Below are positions 1-6,603 of a stretch of 36,137 bases of DNA, piece after piece. The position numbers and the translations under genes were made by a program. Origin of the DNA: Sphaerimonospora thailandensis (GTDB lineage: Bacteria > Actinomycetota > Actinomycetes > Streptosporangiales > Streptosporangiaceae); the NCBI RefSeq assembly GCF_016863115.1, contig NZ_BOOG01000065.1, forward strand, positions 1 through 36,137, read 5' to 3'. The notes under the pieces were generated by a model. It saw nothing but the letters and a program-made list of their open reading frames with translations, was not told the origin of the DNA and did not search any database. The first letter of the stretch is position 1. Each line of letters starts with the position of its first letter.

Positions 1-94
1 TATCGGCCCTTACGCCGGAACACGTCAACGACGGACATGACGCCGGGATCGCCCCTGACACCGTCGCCGCGCCTACTCGAATCTCTGCCGAGGT

Positions 95-220
95 CGCTCC
101 CTGGCTGTGTCGCTCCCTGCCGGTGTCAGTGTCGCTCCTGAGGGTGCCACCGTCCGGGAGCATCACTGTCCGAGGTGTCTCTGTCCGAGGTGTCTCTGCC
201 TGGGAGCATCACTGCCCGAG
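95..220. repeat. Cluster of short direct repeats in noncoding DNA
   Basis: Three imperfect copies of a tgtcgctcc-type unit occur between about 105 and 140. An exact 15-bp tandem pair (ctgtccgaggtgtct) occupies 166-180 and 181-195. A longer unit beginning gggagcatcactg is repeated at about 157 and 202. The block lies just past the 3' end of the minus-strand membrane-protein gene and overlaps its last codons. The preceding bases 1-94 show no gene I can support. Confidence 0.6.
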
Positions 221-733
221 GACGGCGGCTTTCTGGTCGGGATGTCTGGTCAGCGGAGCTTCGTGGGAAGGCATCGCCTTGTCGAATGGCGTGGGCTTCT
301 CGGGCCTCAGCCGGTTCAACGCGAGGACGAGCGTCGTGCCCCACAGCAGATGGCTCGCGACAGGTAGGACATGGCGGCTCATCCGGATCTCCGACGCGGG
401 CGGCAGGGTGCCGATGGGCGGCATGAGTCCCTGGTGTCCGGCATACCAGACGGCCAGGCCGTACGCCGTGCCGAGGGGAACGGGGATCCGCTGCCCGGTC
501 GACAACAGGCCGAGCAGGGCGCCTGAAGCGGCGCCGAACACGAAATGAGAGATCGTCCCGAGCATGCCGTCGCCGGAGGTACGTCGGGGGCGGCCCGGGA
601 GAGCGATTCCGGCAATCCGCTTGGGTGGTCGCGGCCCCAGCAGGCCCGCCCTGTCTCCGGCCATCGACATCGCGCTGTAGACGGCGGTCGCGAGGCCGCC
701 GCCGATTGCACCGTTCATCACGTTGCGCATCAT
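209..733 (-). CDS. DUF6789/YagU-like small integral membrane protein
   Basis: This is a 174-residue, four-helix membrane protein of unknown function. Hydrophobic, glycine- and alanine-rich segments lie at about residues 5-25, 57-78, 85-105 and 120-142. The N-terminal MNGAIGGGLATAVYSAMSM and the HxxFGAASG-type second helix (HFVFGAASGALLGLL) are typical of actinobacterial DUF6789 proteins, as far as I remember the family. The C-terminal 30 residues are polar. It is transcribed alone on the minus strand, about 140 bp past the end of a glycosyltransferase gene, with a tandem repeat block in between where its promoter should be. No catalytic motif is visible. The family assignment is from memory of conserved motifs and is moderately secure; the membrane topology is clear from the sequence. 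Confidence 0.75.
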   Translation of the reverse strand: MMRNVMNGAIGGGLATAVYSAMSMAGDRAGLLGPRPPKRIAGIALPGRPRRTSGDGMLGTISHFVFGAASGALLGLLSTGQRIPVPLGTAYGLAVWYAGHQGLMPPIGTLPPASEIRMSRHVLPVASHLLWGTTLVLALNRLRPEKPTPFDKAMPSHEAPLTRHPDQKAAVLGQ

Positions 734-780
734 GATGTTGGCTTTCCCACCGGCACCCGTTCAAGTGCCCCACCGCGCCC

Positions 781-852
781 CGTTCTCGGTAAACGTTCTC
801 GGCTTGGTTCTCGGTATGGGTTCTCGGTATGGGTTCTCGGTATGGGTTCTCG
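781..852. repeat. 13-bp tandem repeat, about 5.6 copies
   Basis: The unit ggttctcggtatg occurs exactly at 806-818, 819-831 and 832-844, followed by a partial copy. Two degenerate copies (cgttctcgg...) precede it from 781. It fills the gap between the GT4 gene and the membrane-protein gene, both on the minus strand, so it probably sits in the latter's 5' region. Confidence 0.9.
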
Positions 853-871
853 TGGCGTACGAGCGTGCGCC

Positions 872-1840
872 TCAGATTCCCGAGCCCCCGCCGGGGACGA
901 TCTCACTGAACAGCAGTTCCCAGTCGGTGAGGAATCGGCGCACGTCGTAGCGGGCGAGGGCGGCGGAACGTGCGGCCTTGCCCGTCTGAGCGGCCAGCTC
1001 GGGATCGGCCGTGAACGTGTCCAGAGCGCGGACGAGGGTCGGCACCTTCGTCGAGATCACTCCCGCCTCCGACGGCACCGCCTCCACGGCCTCGGTGGTG
1101 GCCAGTGAGACGACGGGCATGCCGAGCATCATGGCTTCGATGAGTGACAGGCCGAGAGACGTCCAACGGTAGGGATGCAGGTAGACGCGCCTGCGGGCGA
1201 GTTCGGGGTGCATCTCGCGCTGCGGCAGGTCTTCGAAGGCGCCCATGTCGTCGGATAGGCCGAGTGTGGCCGGAAGTCCGGTGACCTTCATCCCGAACAC
1301 GTCGAGGGGGGCGGTGGCGGCGAACGTCGGCAGCAGGTCGGTCCCCGCCACCCGCCATCGCCGGGCGGGTTCGTTGACCACCACGCCGGCGCGGGCGAAC
1401 TCTCCGGTGTAGAGGTGGCCGGGATCGATGACACCGTGCTCGATCACCCGGGTCGGTGCGCGTCCGGAATCCCAGAACAGGTCGTTGAAATTGGTCACGT
1501 GGACCAGCGGGATGTCCGCCCGGTCCGCCAGCGGGTGGCGTGTCTTCGGAACGTCTCCCGCCGGGGTGTTGTGCTCGACATAGACACCGGGGACGTTCCG
1601 TCCCAGCCATTCCCGGGCGAGTTCGATCTCGTGAGGCCGCTGGTAGACGACGAGATCAACGTGCTCGGACGCCAGCCGATCGTACGGAACCTCGTACACG
1701 TTGTCGGGCCACGGGTAGGTCCGCGCCCGGCCTTGTCCGTCGGGGCCCCGGTCGGGGGTGAGCGGCACAAGGTAGTCGTGACCGCCCTGTACGAACGACG
1801 TGGTCCACGAGCCGTGGACATGCCACACCATGATTCTCAT
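872..1840 (-). CDS. GT4-type glycosyltransferase
   Basis: This cytoplasmic retaining glycosyltransferase has 322 residues from the chosen start. The N-terminus MRIMVWHVHGSWTTSF is the beta-strand/loop that binds the donor in GT-B enzymes. In the C-terminal half HPYRWTSLGLSLIEAMMLG matches the GT4 nucleotide-sugar site, with the second conserved Glu retained and the first replaced. I chose ATG at 1840 because GGAG lies about 10 bases upstream and the protein then begins on the canonical first strand; an in-frame ATG at 1861 would add seven residues. It lies 65 bp downstream of gmhB on the same strand, so it belongs to the minus arm of the divergent heptose-type cluster. Donor and acceptor cannot be read from the sequence, but a heptose or hexose donor is plausible from context. 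Confidence 0.85.
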   Translation of the reverse strand: MRIMVWHVHGSWTTSFVQGGHDYLVPLTPDRGPDGQGRARTYPWPDNVYEVPYDRLASEHVDLVVYQRPHEIELAREWLGRNVPGVYVEHNTPAGDVPKTRHPLADRADIPLVHVTNFNDLFWDSGRAPTRVIEHGVIDPGHLYTGEFARAGVVVNEPARRWRVAGTDLLPTFAATAPLDVFGMKVTGLPATLGLSDDMGAFEDLPQREMHPELARRRVYLHPYRWTSLGLSLIEAMMLGMPVVSLATTEAVEAVPSEAGVISTKVPTLVRALDTFTADPELAAQTGKAARSAALARYDVRRFLTDWELLFSEIVPGGGSGI

Positions 1841-1905
1841 AGGTTGATCGCTCCCGTCCATCGATCGAGCCCGTATTCATACCCCTGTTTCCCCGGGAAG
1901 TCTTG

Positions 1906-2460
1906 TCACCCGAGCAGCCTGTCCACCGCGGTGGTGATGTCCGGGACGACCTCCGGTGCGGCGGCCACCTCGGCGGGCAGCGTCTCGGGAGTCGGAACAA
2001 GCATCGCCCGCGCCCCCGCGGCGAGTGCCGCCGCCACGTCCCGCCCGATATCGCCGATCACCACGCAGTCTCCGGGGCCGACCCCGAGGCTCGCCGCCGC
2101 CCGCAGCACCAGCCCGGGCGCGGGTTTGCGGCAGCCGCAGCCGTCGCCGTCATCGTGCGGGCACACGGTCCACACGTCGAACGGGCCGAGCAGCTCCTCC
2201 ACACGCGCGTTCACCTCGCGCAGTGCTTCCGGGGTGATGAGCCCCCGCGCGATCCCGGACTGGTTGCTCACCACGCCGACGGGGACACCGGCGCGCCGCA
2301 GCCGGTCGAGCGCCGCCCGCGCCCCCGGCACCGGCTCCACCCGGCTCGGGTCCGAGTTGTACGGAACATCGTGGATGAGTGTTCCGTCGCGATCGAACAG
2401 CACGGCGGCCGGAAGCGCGGCCGGCAGCGCGGCCGGCAGCCGGTCGATGTGATGGGCCAA
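1906..2460 (-). CDS. gmhB: D-glycero-D-manno-heptose 1,7-bisphosphate 7-phosphatase (HAD-IIIA)
   Basis: This HAD-IIIA phosphatase of 184 residues should remove the 7-phosphate from heptose 1,7-bisphosphate in ADP-/GDP-heptose synthesis. Motif I is FDRDGTLI (Asp23 nucleophile and Asp25), motif II is VVSNQSG, and motif IV is GDIGRD. The zinc-binding loop CPHDDGDGCGCRKPAPG carries the Cys-x-His and Cys-x-Cys pairs typical of GmhB, with a shorter insert than the enterobacterial enzyme. The open frame continues far upstream antisense to the GT9 gene. I place the start at the TTG at 2460, which has GGGAGGTG five bases upstream, because this yields a normal family length. Residues 8-19 are an LPAA-type repeat encoded by three 12-bp units (2405-2440). 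Histidinol-phosphatase activity is a less likely alternative. Confidence 0.88.
   Translation of the reverse strand: MAHHIDRLPAALPAALPAAVLFDRDGTLIHDVPYNSDPSRVEPVPGARAALDRLRRAGVPVGVVSNQSGIARGLITPEALREVNARVEELLGPFDVWTVCPHDDGDGCGCRKPAPGLVLRAAASLGVGPGDCVVIGDIGRDVAAALAAGARAMLVPTPETLPAEVAAAPEVVPDITTAVDRLLG
2405..2440. repeat. 12-bp in-frame tandem repeat at the gmhB N-terminus
   Basis: Three units (gcggccggaagc, then gcggccggcagc twice) occupy 2405-2416, 2417-2428 and 2429-2440. On the coding strand they specify repeated Leu-Pro-Ala-Ala just before the catalytic DRDGT motif. Confidence 0.9.
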
Positions 2461-2468
2461 GACACCTC

Positions 2469-2506
2469 CCGGACGCCTCTCGGAGAACCGGACACCTCTC
2501 AGAGAA
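2469..2506. repeat. 19-bp tandem duplication in the gmhB leader
   Basis: Two copies of a ccggac(g/a)cctctc(g/a)gagaa unit, identical at 17 of 19 positions, lie at 2469-2487 and 2488-2506. They are immediately upstream of the Shine-Dalgarno and TTG start of gmhB. On the minus strand each copy contains GAGAGG, so the duplication could add ribosome-binding-like sequence. Confidence 0.8.
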
Positions 2507-2609
2507 CTCGTCCCCCGGCTACCCGGCCGATCAGGTGACAAACCCGGAAGTTCGCTACGGAGAGTAGCAGTTCTTGAGACTGAGCCCTTTGTACGGCGAC
2601 TTCTCCGCA

Positions 2610-2630
2610 AAGCGGTGTTTAGAACCGCTT
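2610..2630. promoter_or_regulatory. Inverted repeat in the divergent promoter region
   Basis: AAGCGGT (2610-2616) and ACCGCTT (2624-2630) form a perfect 7-bp inverted repeat with a 7-base spacer. It lies between divergently transcribed gmhB and the leader ORF/GT9 operon. It could be an operator or an RNA hairpin in the 5' leader of the plus-strand operon; sequence alone does not decide. Confidence 0.4.
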
Positions 2631-2671
2631 CTCTCGGTAACCAGACACGCACCGCGCAACGGAGGTAACCG

Positions 2672-2785
2672 ATGCGATTCCCAGGTGAAAGCACTGCTGA
2701 AACCGCTGCCGAAACCACTGCCGAAGGCACTGCTGAAGACACCGTCCAAAGCACTCTCGTCTTCCCCCCTAGGGGCCGCTCGTGA
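2672..2785 (+). CDS. Short leader ORF with Thr-Ala-Glu repeats, coupled to the GT9 gene
   Basis: This 37-codon ORF begins with ATG behind a strong GGAGGT (2661-2666). It encodes MRFPGES, then a repetitive acidic stretch (TAETAAETTAEGTAED), then a basic C-terminus ending in PPRGRS. Its TGA (2783-2785) overlaps the GTG start of the next gene (2782-2784). That GTG has no good ribosome-binding site of its own, so translational coupling is likely. The repeat comes from five imperfect 12-bp units (2693-2752). I do not recognise the peptide. It may be a translational leader rather than a functional protein. The strong ribosome-binding site and exact stop/start overlap argue that it is really translated. 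Confidence 0.55.
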   Translation: MRFPGESTAETAAETTAEGTAEDTVQSTLVFPPRGRS

Positions 2786-3870
2786 TCGGGACGGTTCTCG
2801 TGGTCCGGCCCGACAACGCGGGCGACGTCCTGCTCGCCGGCCCGGCGGTCCGTGCCGCGGCCGCCGGCGCCCGGCGGGTCGTCATGCTTGCCGGGCCCCA
2901 CGGCCGGGCGGCCGCCGCGCTGCTGCCCGGAGTGGACCAGGTGCTGGAGTGGCGCACGCCATGGATCGACCCGGGCGGCGTGACGATGACCGGCAGGCAC
3001 GCCGCCCGGTTGATCGATCAGGTGCGGCGGATCGCCCCGGATATGGCGTTGATCCTCACCTCGTTCCACCAGTCGGCGCTGCCGATGGCGCTGCTGCTCC
3101 GGCTGGCCGGGACGCCGAGGATCGCGGCGATCAGCCCCGACTACCCGGGCTCCCTGCTCGACGTGCGCCACATCGTGGACGAGAGCGTGGACGTCCCCGA
3201 GTCTGAACGCATGCTCGACCTCGCCCGGGCCGCCGGGTTCGAGTTGCCCCCCGGTGACGACGGGCGGCTCGCCGTACGGGAACCCCTCCCGGACTTGGCG
3301 CACCTCACCGGCCCACCCGGCTACGTGGTGATACACCCGGGGACCAGCGTGCCCGCGCGGGCCTGGCCGGCGGAACGGTGGGCCGAGGCCGTGCACGGAC
3401 TGGTGGCCGCGGGCGAGCGCGTGGTCGTCACCGGCAGCCTGGGCGAGCGCGCGCTCACCGCCCGCATCGTGCGCGCCGCCGCCGCGCGAGCCCCGCACTC
3501 CACCCCGCACCCCGCCCTGAATCTCGTCCTGGATCTCGTCCTGGATCTGGGCGGCGCCACCACGTTCGCCGGGCTCGCCGGCGTGCTCGCCGCCGCATCC
3601 GCCGCAGTCGTGGCCAACACCGGGCCGGCGCACCTCGCCGCCGCGGTCCGCACCCCCGTGGTCAGTCTCTTCGCCCCCGTCGTCCCCGCGGCGCGCTGGG
3701 CGCCGTACGGCGTGCCGGTCGAGATCCTGGGCGACCAGCACGCGCCCTGCCGGGGGAGCAGGGCGCGAATCTGCCCCGTCCCCGGCCACCCGTGCCTCTC
3801 CTCGGTCCGTGGCGAACACATCGTCGAAGCGGTCCGCCGCCTCGCCACAGTGAAGGAGAGCGTTCTATGA
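2782..3870 (+). CDS. GT9 family heptosyltransferase-like protein
   Basis: This 362-residue GT-B protein resembles ADP-heptose:LPS heptosyltransferases. The N-terminal domain opens with VLVVRPDNAGDVLLAGPAVR, the signature strand and loop of GT9. The C-terminal donor-binding domain contains YVVIHPGTSVPARAWP, a VVVTGS strand, and ANTGPAHLAAAVRTPVVSLF, which is the conserved NDP-sugar site. The start is the GTG that overlaps the leader ORF stop, and the stop overlaps the next ATG (ATGA at 3867-3870), so it sits in a coupled operon. A 12-bp repeat (3517-3550) encodes a Leu-Val-Leu-Asp stretch between the two halves of the C-terminal domain. Since Gram-positive bacteria lack LPS, the acceptor is presumably another cell-surface glycan or a metabolite. 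Confidence 0.88.
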   Translation: MIGTVLVVRPDNAGDVLLAGPAVRAAAAGARRVVMLAGPHGRAAAALLPGVDQVLEWRTPWIDPGGVTMTGRHAARLIDQVRRIAPDMALILTSFHQSALPMALLLRLAGTPRIAAISPDYPGSLLDVRHIVDESVDVPESERMLDLARAAGFELPPGDDGRLAVREPLPDLAHLTGPPGYVVIHPGTSVPARAWPAERWAEAVHGLVAAGERVVVTGSLGERALTARIVRAAAARAPHSTPHPALNLVLDLVLDLGGATTFAGLAGVLAAASAAVVANTGPAHLAAAVRTPVVSLFAPVVPAARWAPYGVPVEILGDQHAPCRGSRARICPVPGHPCLSSVRGEHIVEAVRRLATVKESVL

Positions 3871-5111
3871 GAATCGCCCTGATTTCCGAACACGCCAGCC
3901 CGCTGGCCACCATCGGCGGCGTCGACGCGGGCGGGCAGAACGTCCACGTCGCGGCGCTCGCCGTCGCTCTGGCCGAGCGAGGCAACGAGGTGACGGTGCA
4001 CACCCGGCGGACCGGCCCCGACCAGCCGGACACCGTGATCATGGCTCCCGGGGTGACGGTCGACCACGTCGCGGCCGGGCCGCCGGAACCGGTGCCCAAG
4101 GACGAGCTCCTGCCGTACATGCCAGACTTCGCGGCGCATCTCGTCCGCAGGTGGGCGGCGCACCCGCCGGATGTGGCGCACGCGCACTTCTGGATGAGCG
4201 GTCTGGCCACGCTGTGGGCGGCCGAGGCCGTCGGCGTCCCGGTCGTGCAGACGTTCCACGCGCTCGGCACCGTCAAACGGCGTTGGCAGGGTGACTTCGA
4301 CACCAGCCCGCCGCAGCGGCCGGCCGCCGAGCGCCAGGTGGGTCGTCAGGCGAGCGCTGTCATCGCGACCTGTGGCGACGAGGTTCGCGAGCTGGTCGCG
4401 ATGGGCGTGCCGGACGATCGCGTGGGCGTGGTGCCCTGCGGCGTGGACCTTGAGCTGTTCCGTCCGGACGACCCGAGCATGCCGCGTGGCGACGGGGGCC
4501 GGCCGCGCGTGCTCAGCATCGGACGTCTGGTCCCGCGCAAGGGCGTGGACACGCTCGTCCGGGCGATGCGCCAGGTGCCCGACGCCGAGCTCGTCATCGC
4601 CGGCGGTGATCCGTACGACGACGAGGGGATCCGGCTGCGCGCGCTCGCCGAGGCGTACGGCCTGGCCGACCGGGTGCGCCTGATCGGCAGTGTGGCCCGG
4701 GCCGAGGTCCCGGTGCTGATGCGCTCCGCGGACGTGCTGGTCACCGTGCCCTGGTACGAGCCGTTCGGCATTGTCCCGGTTGAGGCGTTGGCCTGTGGTG
4801 TGCCCGTCGTGGCGTCCGCCGTGGGCGGTCACCTCGACACGGTGTCGGGATGCGGGCTGCTCGTGCCGCCGCGGCGACCGCGTGCGCTGTCCAGGGTGTT
4901 GCGGGACGTGCTGTCCCGCCCTGATCTGCGCGCCGCGCTGTCGGCCGCCGGTCCGCGTCGTGCCCGTGCGAGGTACGGCTGGCCGAGGGTGGCCGCCCAG
5001 ACCGAGTCCGTGTACCGGACGCTGATCGGCGAGCGGGTCGGTCATCCCGCGGGTTCACATGGTCTCGCCGGTTCACGCACTGTCGGCCGGCTCGCGGTGG
5101 CTGGAGGTTGA
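3867..5111 (+). CDS. GT4 family glycosyltransferase (MshA/sucrose-synthase-like)
   Basis: This 414-residue retaining glycosyltransferase has a clear GT-B layout. The N-terminal domain begins MRIALISEHASPLATIGG followed by DAGGQNVHVAALA, the loop pattern of MshA and sucrose-phosphate-synthase-like enzymes. The C-terminal domain has VLSIGRLVPRKGVDTLV, a QVPDAELVIAGG strand, and PWYEPFGIVPVEALACG, which holds the E-x7-E donor-binding motif. The start ATG at 3867 overlaps the GT9 stop and replaces a longer open frame that would run antisense-like into the upstream gene. gmhA starts 1 bp after the stop. It probably works with the two GT9 enzymes on the same glycan, but its donor is unknown. Confidence 0.88.
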   Translation: MRIALISEHASPLATIGGVDAGGQNVHVAALAVALAERGNEVTVHTRRTGPDQPDTVIMAPGVTVDHVAAGPPEPVPKDELLPYMPDFAAHLVRRWAAHPPDVAHAHFWMSGLATLWAAEAVGVPVVQTFHALGTVKRRWQGDFDTSPPQRPAAERQVGRQASAVIATCGDEVRELVAMGVPDDRVGVVPCGVDLELFRPDDPSMPRGDGGRPRVLSIGRLVPRKGVDTLVRAMRQVPDAELVIAGGDPYDDEGIRLRALAEAYGLADRVRLIGSVARAEVPVLMRSADVLVTVPWYEPFGIVPVEALACGVPVVASAVGGHLDTVSGCGLLVPPRRPRALSRVLRDVLSRPDLRAALSAAGPRRARARYGWPRVAAQTESVYRTLIGERVGHPAGSHGLAGSRTVGRLAVAGG

Positions 5112-5112
5112 G

Positions 5113-5676
5113 ATGCATCCTCATCTGGCCCGGCTGAGGACCGCCCTGACGGCGGTGGATCCGGACACCCCCAAGATCTACGCCTGGGGATGCAAGCTCG
5201 CCGGCGTGCTGGCCGAGGGTGGGCGGCTGCTGGCCTGCGGCAACGGAGGATCGGCTGCGGAGGCCCAGCACCTCACGGCGGAGTTGGTCGGCCGTTACCG
5301 GGCCGACCGCCGGCCCTACGCCGCCATTCCGCTGCACGGCGACACCTCCACCATCACCGCGATCGGGAACGACTTCGGCCCGGACGAGGTGTTCGCCCGG
5401 CAGGTTCACGCGCACGGCAGGCCGGGGGACGTCCTCATGTGCCTGTCGACCAGCGGGACCAGCCGCAACGTGCTCGCCGCCGCCGACGCCGCACGCGGCT
5501 GCGGGCTCACCACCTGGGCGCTCACCGGACCCGCGCCCAACCCGCTGGCGGAGCTGTGCGACGAGGCCTTCGCCGTTCCCGCGTCCGACACCGCGACCGT
5601 GCAGGAGGTGCATCTGACCGTGATCCACATGCTCTGCGACGTGATCGAGGACGTGATCGAAAAGGCGTGCGCGTGA
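5113..5676 (+). CDS. gmhA: Sedoheptulose 7-phosphate (phosphoheptose) isomerase
   Basis: This 187-residue SIS-domain protein should convert sedoheptulose 7-phosphate into D-glycero-D-manno-heptose 7-phosphate, the first step of heptose-nucleotide synthesis. The phosphate-binding loops are LACGNGGSAAEAQHLTAEL and LSTSGTSRNVLAAADAA. The probable metal ligands of GmhA are present: His and Glu in AEAQHLTAEL, Gln and His in TVQEVHLTVIHML. I chose ATG 5113 because GGAGG sits five bases upstream; the in-frame ATG at 5059 would lie inside the preceding gene. The length matches known GmhA proteins. The stop overlaps the GTG of the broken hldE-like gene. DiaA-like or other SIS functions are possible but less likely in this cluster. 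Confidence 0.9.
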   Translation: MHPHLARLRTALTAVDPDTPKIYAWGCKLAGVLAEGGRLLACGNGGSAAEAQHLTAELVGRYRADRRPYAAIPLHGDTSTITAIGNDFGPDEVFARQVHAHGRPGDVLMCLSTSGTSRNVLAAADAARGCGLTTWALTGPAPNPLAELCDEAFAVPASDTATVQEVHLTVIHMLCDVIEDVIEKACA

Positions 5677-5894
5677 ACGGACGACACAACGGGCCCGTGG
5701 TCATCGTCGGCGACTCGCTGCTCGACGTGGACATAGACGTGGACATAGACGTGGACATAGACGTGGACATAGAGGGCGACGCGGGACGGCTGTGCCCGGA
5801 CGCTCCGGTCCCTGTCGTCGAGGGACGAACCGAGCACCACCGCCCGGGGGGAGCCGGGCCGGCCGCCCATCCCTGTGCCATGGAAAGGGTCTGA
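5673..5894 (+). pseudogene. hldE: Truncated HldE/RfaE heptose-7-phosphate kinase remnant
   Basis: A 73-codon frame begins with GTG overlapping the gmhA stop (GTGA). It reads VVIVGDSLLDVDI..., then DAGRLCPDAPVPVVEG and EHHRPGGAG, the N-terminal landmarks of the PfkB-type kinase domain of HldE (GD-x2-LD, CPDAPVPV, RPGGAGN). After GGAG the match ends in a short unrelated tail (PAAHPCAMERV) and a stop. A complete actinobacterial HldE-type protein is several hundred residues long, so most of the kinase and all of the cytidylyltransferase domain are missing. The Asp-Val-Asp-Ile stretch is expanded by four exact 12-bp units. Its position directly after gmhA is where an intact hldE would be expected. 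A functional copy may exist elsewhere. Confidence 0.8.
5724..5771. repeat. Four exact 12-bp tandem units in the hldE remnant
   Basis: gacgtggacata is repeated exactly at 5724, 5736, 5748 and 5760. Each unit is in frame and encodes Asp-Val-Asp-Ile. Perfect identity of all copies suggests recent slippage. Confidence 0.97.
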
Positions 5895-5898
5895 ATCG

Positions 5899-6603
5899 AT
5901 GTTGGGAAACATTCTGATCACCGGTGGCGCGTCCGGCCTGGGCCGGGCGACCGCGCTCGCCGTCGCGAAGGAGGGCGGCCGGCCGTTGTTGATCGATGTC
6001 AACGAGCCCGGCGGTGATGCGGACCATGTGCGTGCCGACCTCGCCGATCGGGGGCAGGCCGAGCGCGCGGTCCGCGAGCTCGCGGAGCGGGCGGGCGGGC
6101 TCGACGGCGTGGTCACGGCCGCGGGGATCGACGCGTGCGGCCGCCTGGAGGACATCCCGGCGGCGGACTGGGAACGGGTGATCGCCGTCAATCTCCTCGG
6201 CACCGCTTCGGTGATCCGGGCGGCCCTGCCGTACCTGCGCGAATCGAGGGCCCGGGCTGGGGGTACGGCCGAGGGCAAGGTGGTCACGGTCGCCTCCACC
6301 CTGGGGGTTCGTGCGGTGAGCGATGCCACGGCGTACTGCGCGGCCAAGTTCGGGGTGGTCGGGTTCACCCGGGCGCTCGCCGCCGAGCTCGCAGGTGAGG
6401 TGGGGGTGACGCTGCTGATCCCGGGCGGCATGCACACGAACTTCTTCGACGGCAGGGATGAGAAGTACCGGCCGGGACCGGACGCGAGACTCAACCAGCC
6501 CGAGGACGTGGCGGCGGCCGTCGTCTTCGCGCTCGGCCAGCCCCGGGGCTGCGAGGTCCGGGAGCTGGTGGTCTGCTCCTCCACGGAGACGTCGTGGCCC
6601 TGA
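5899..6603 (+). CDS. Short-chain dehydrogenase/reductase
   Basis: This 234-residue classical SDR has the cofactor loop TGGASGLGRA near the N-terminus. An acidic residue at the end of beta-2 (LLIDVNEPGG) favours NAD(H). The structural motif is VTAAGID (NNAG equivalent), with a catalytic Ser in VTVASTLG and Tyr-x3-Lys in AYCAAKFGVVGF. ATG 5899 was preferred to an upstream in-frame ATG at 5875 because GGAAAGGG precedes it at good spacing. It starts 5 bp after the truncated hldE stop and overlaps the following GT9 gene by 10 bp. It may oxidise, reduce or epimerise the heptosyl nucleotide or another sugar of this pathway; the substrate cannot be deduced. Confidence 0.88.
   Translation: MLGNILITGGASGLGRATALAVAKEGGRPLLIDVNEPGGDADHVRADLADRGQAERAVRELAERAGGLDGVVTAAGIDACGRLEDIPAADWERVIAVNLLGTASVIRAALPYLRESRARAGGTAEGKVVTVASTLGVRAVSDATAYCAAKFGVVGFTRALAAELAGEVGVTLLIPGGMHTNFFDGRDEKYRPGPDARLNQPEDVAAAVVFALGQPRGCEVRELVVCSSTETSWP

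Noticed and set aside
2461-3819. Long upstream extension of the minus-strand gmhB frame (to 637 codons)
   Set aside because: It runs antisense to the clear GT9 gene and is low-complexity Arg/Gly/His-rich. The TTG at 2460 with a good ribosome-binding site gives a normal GmhB.
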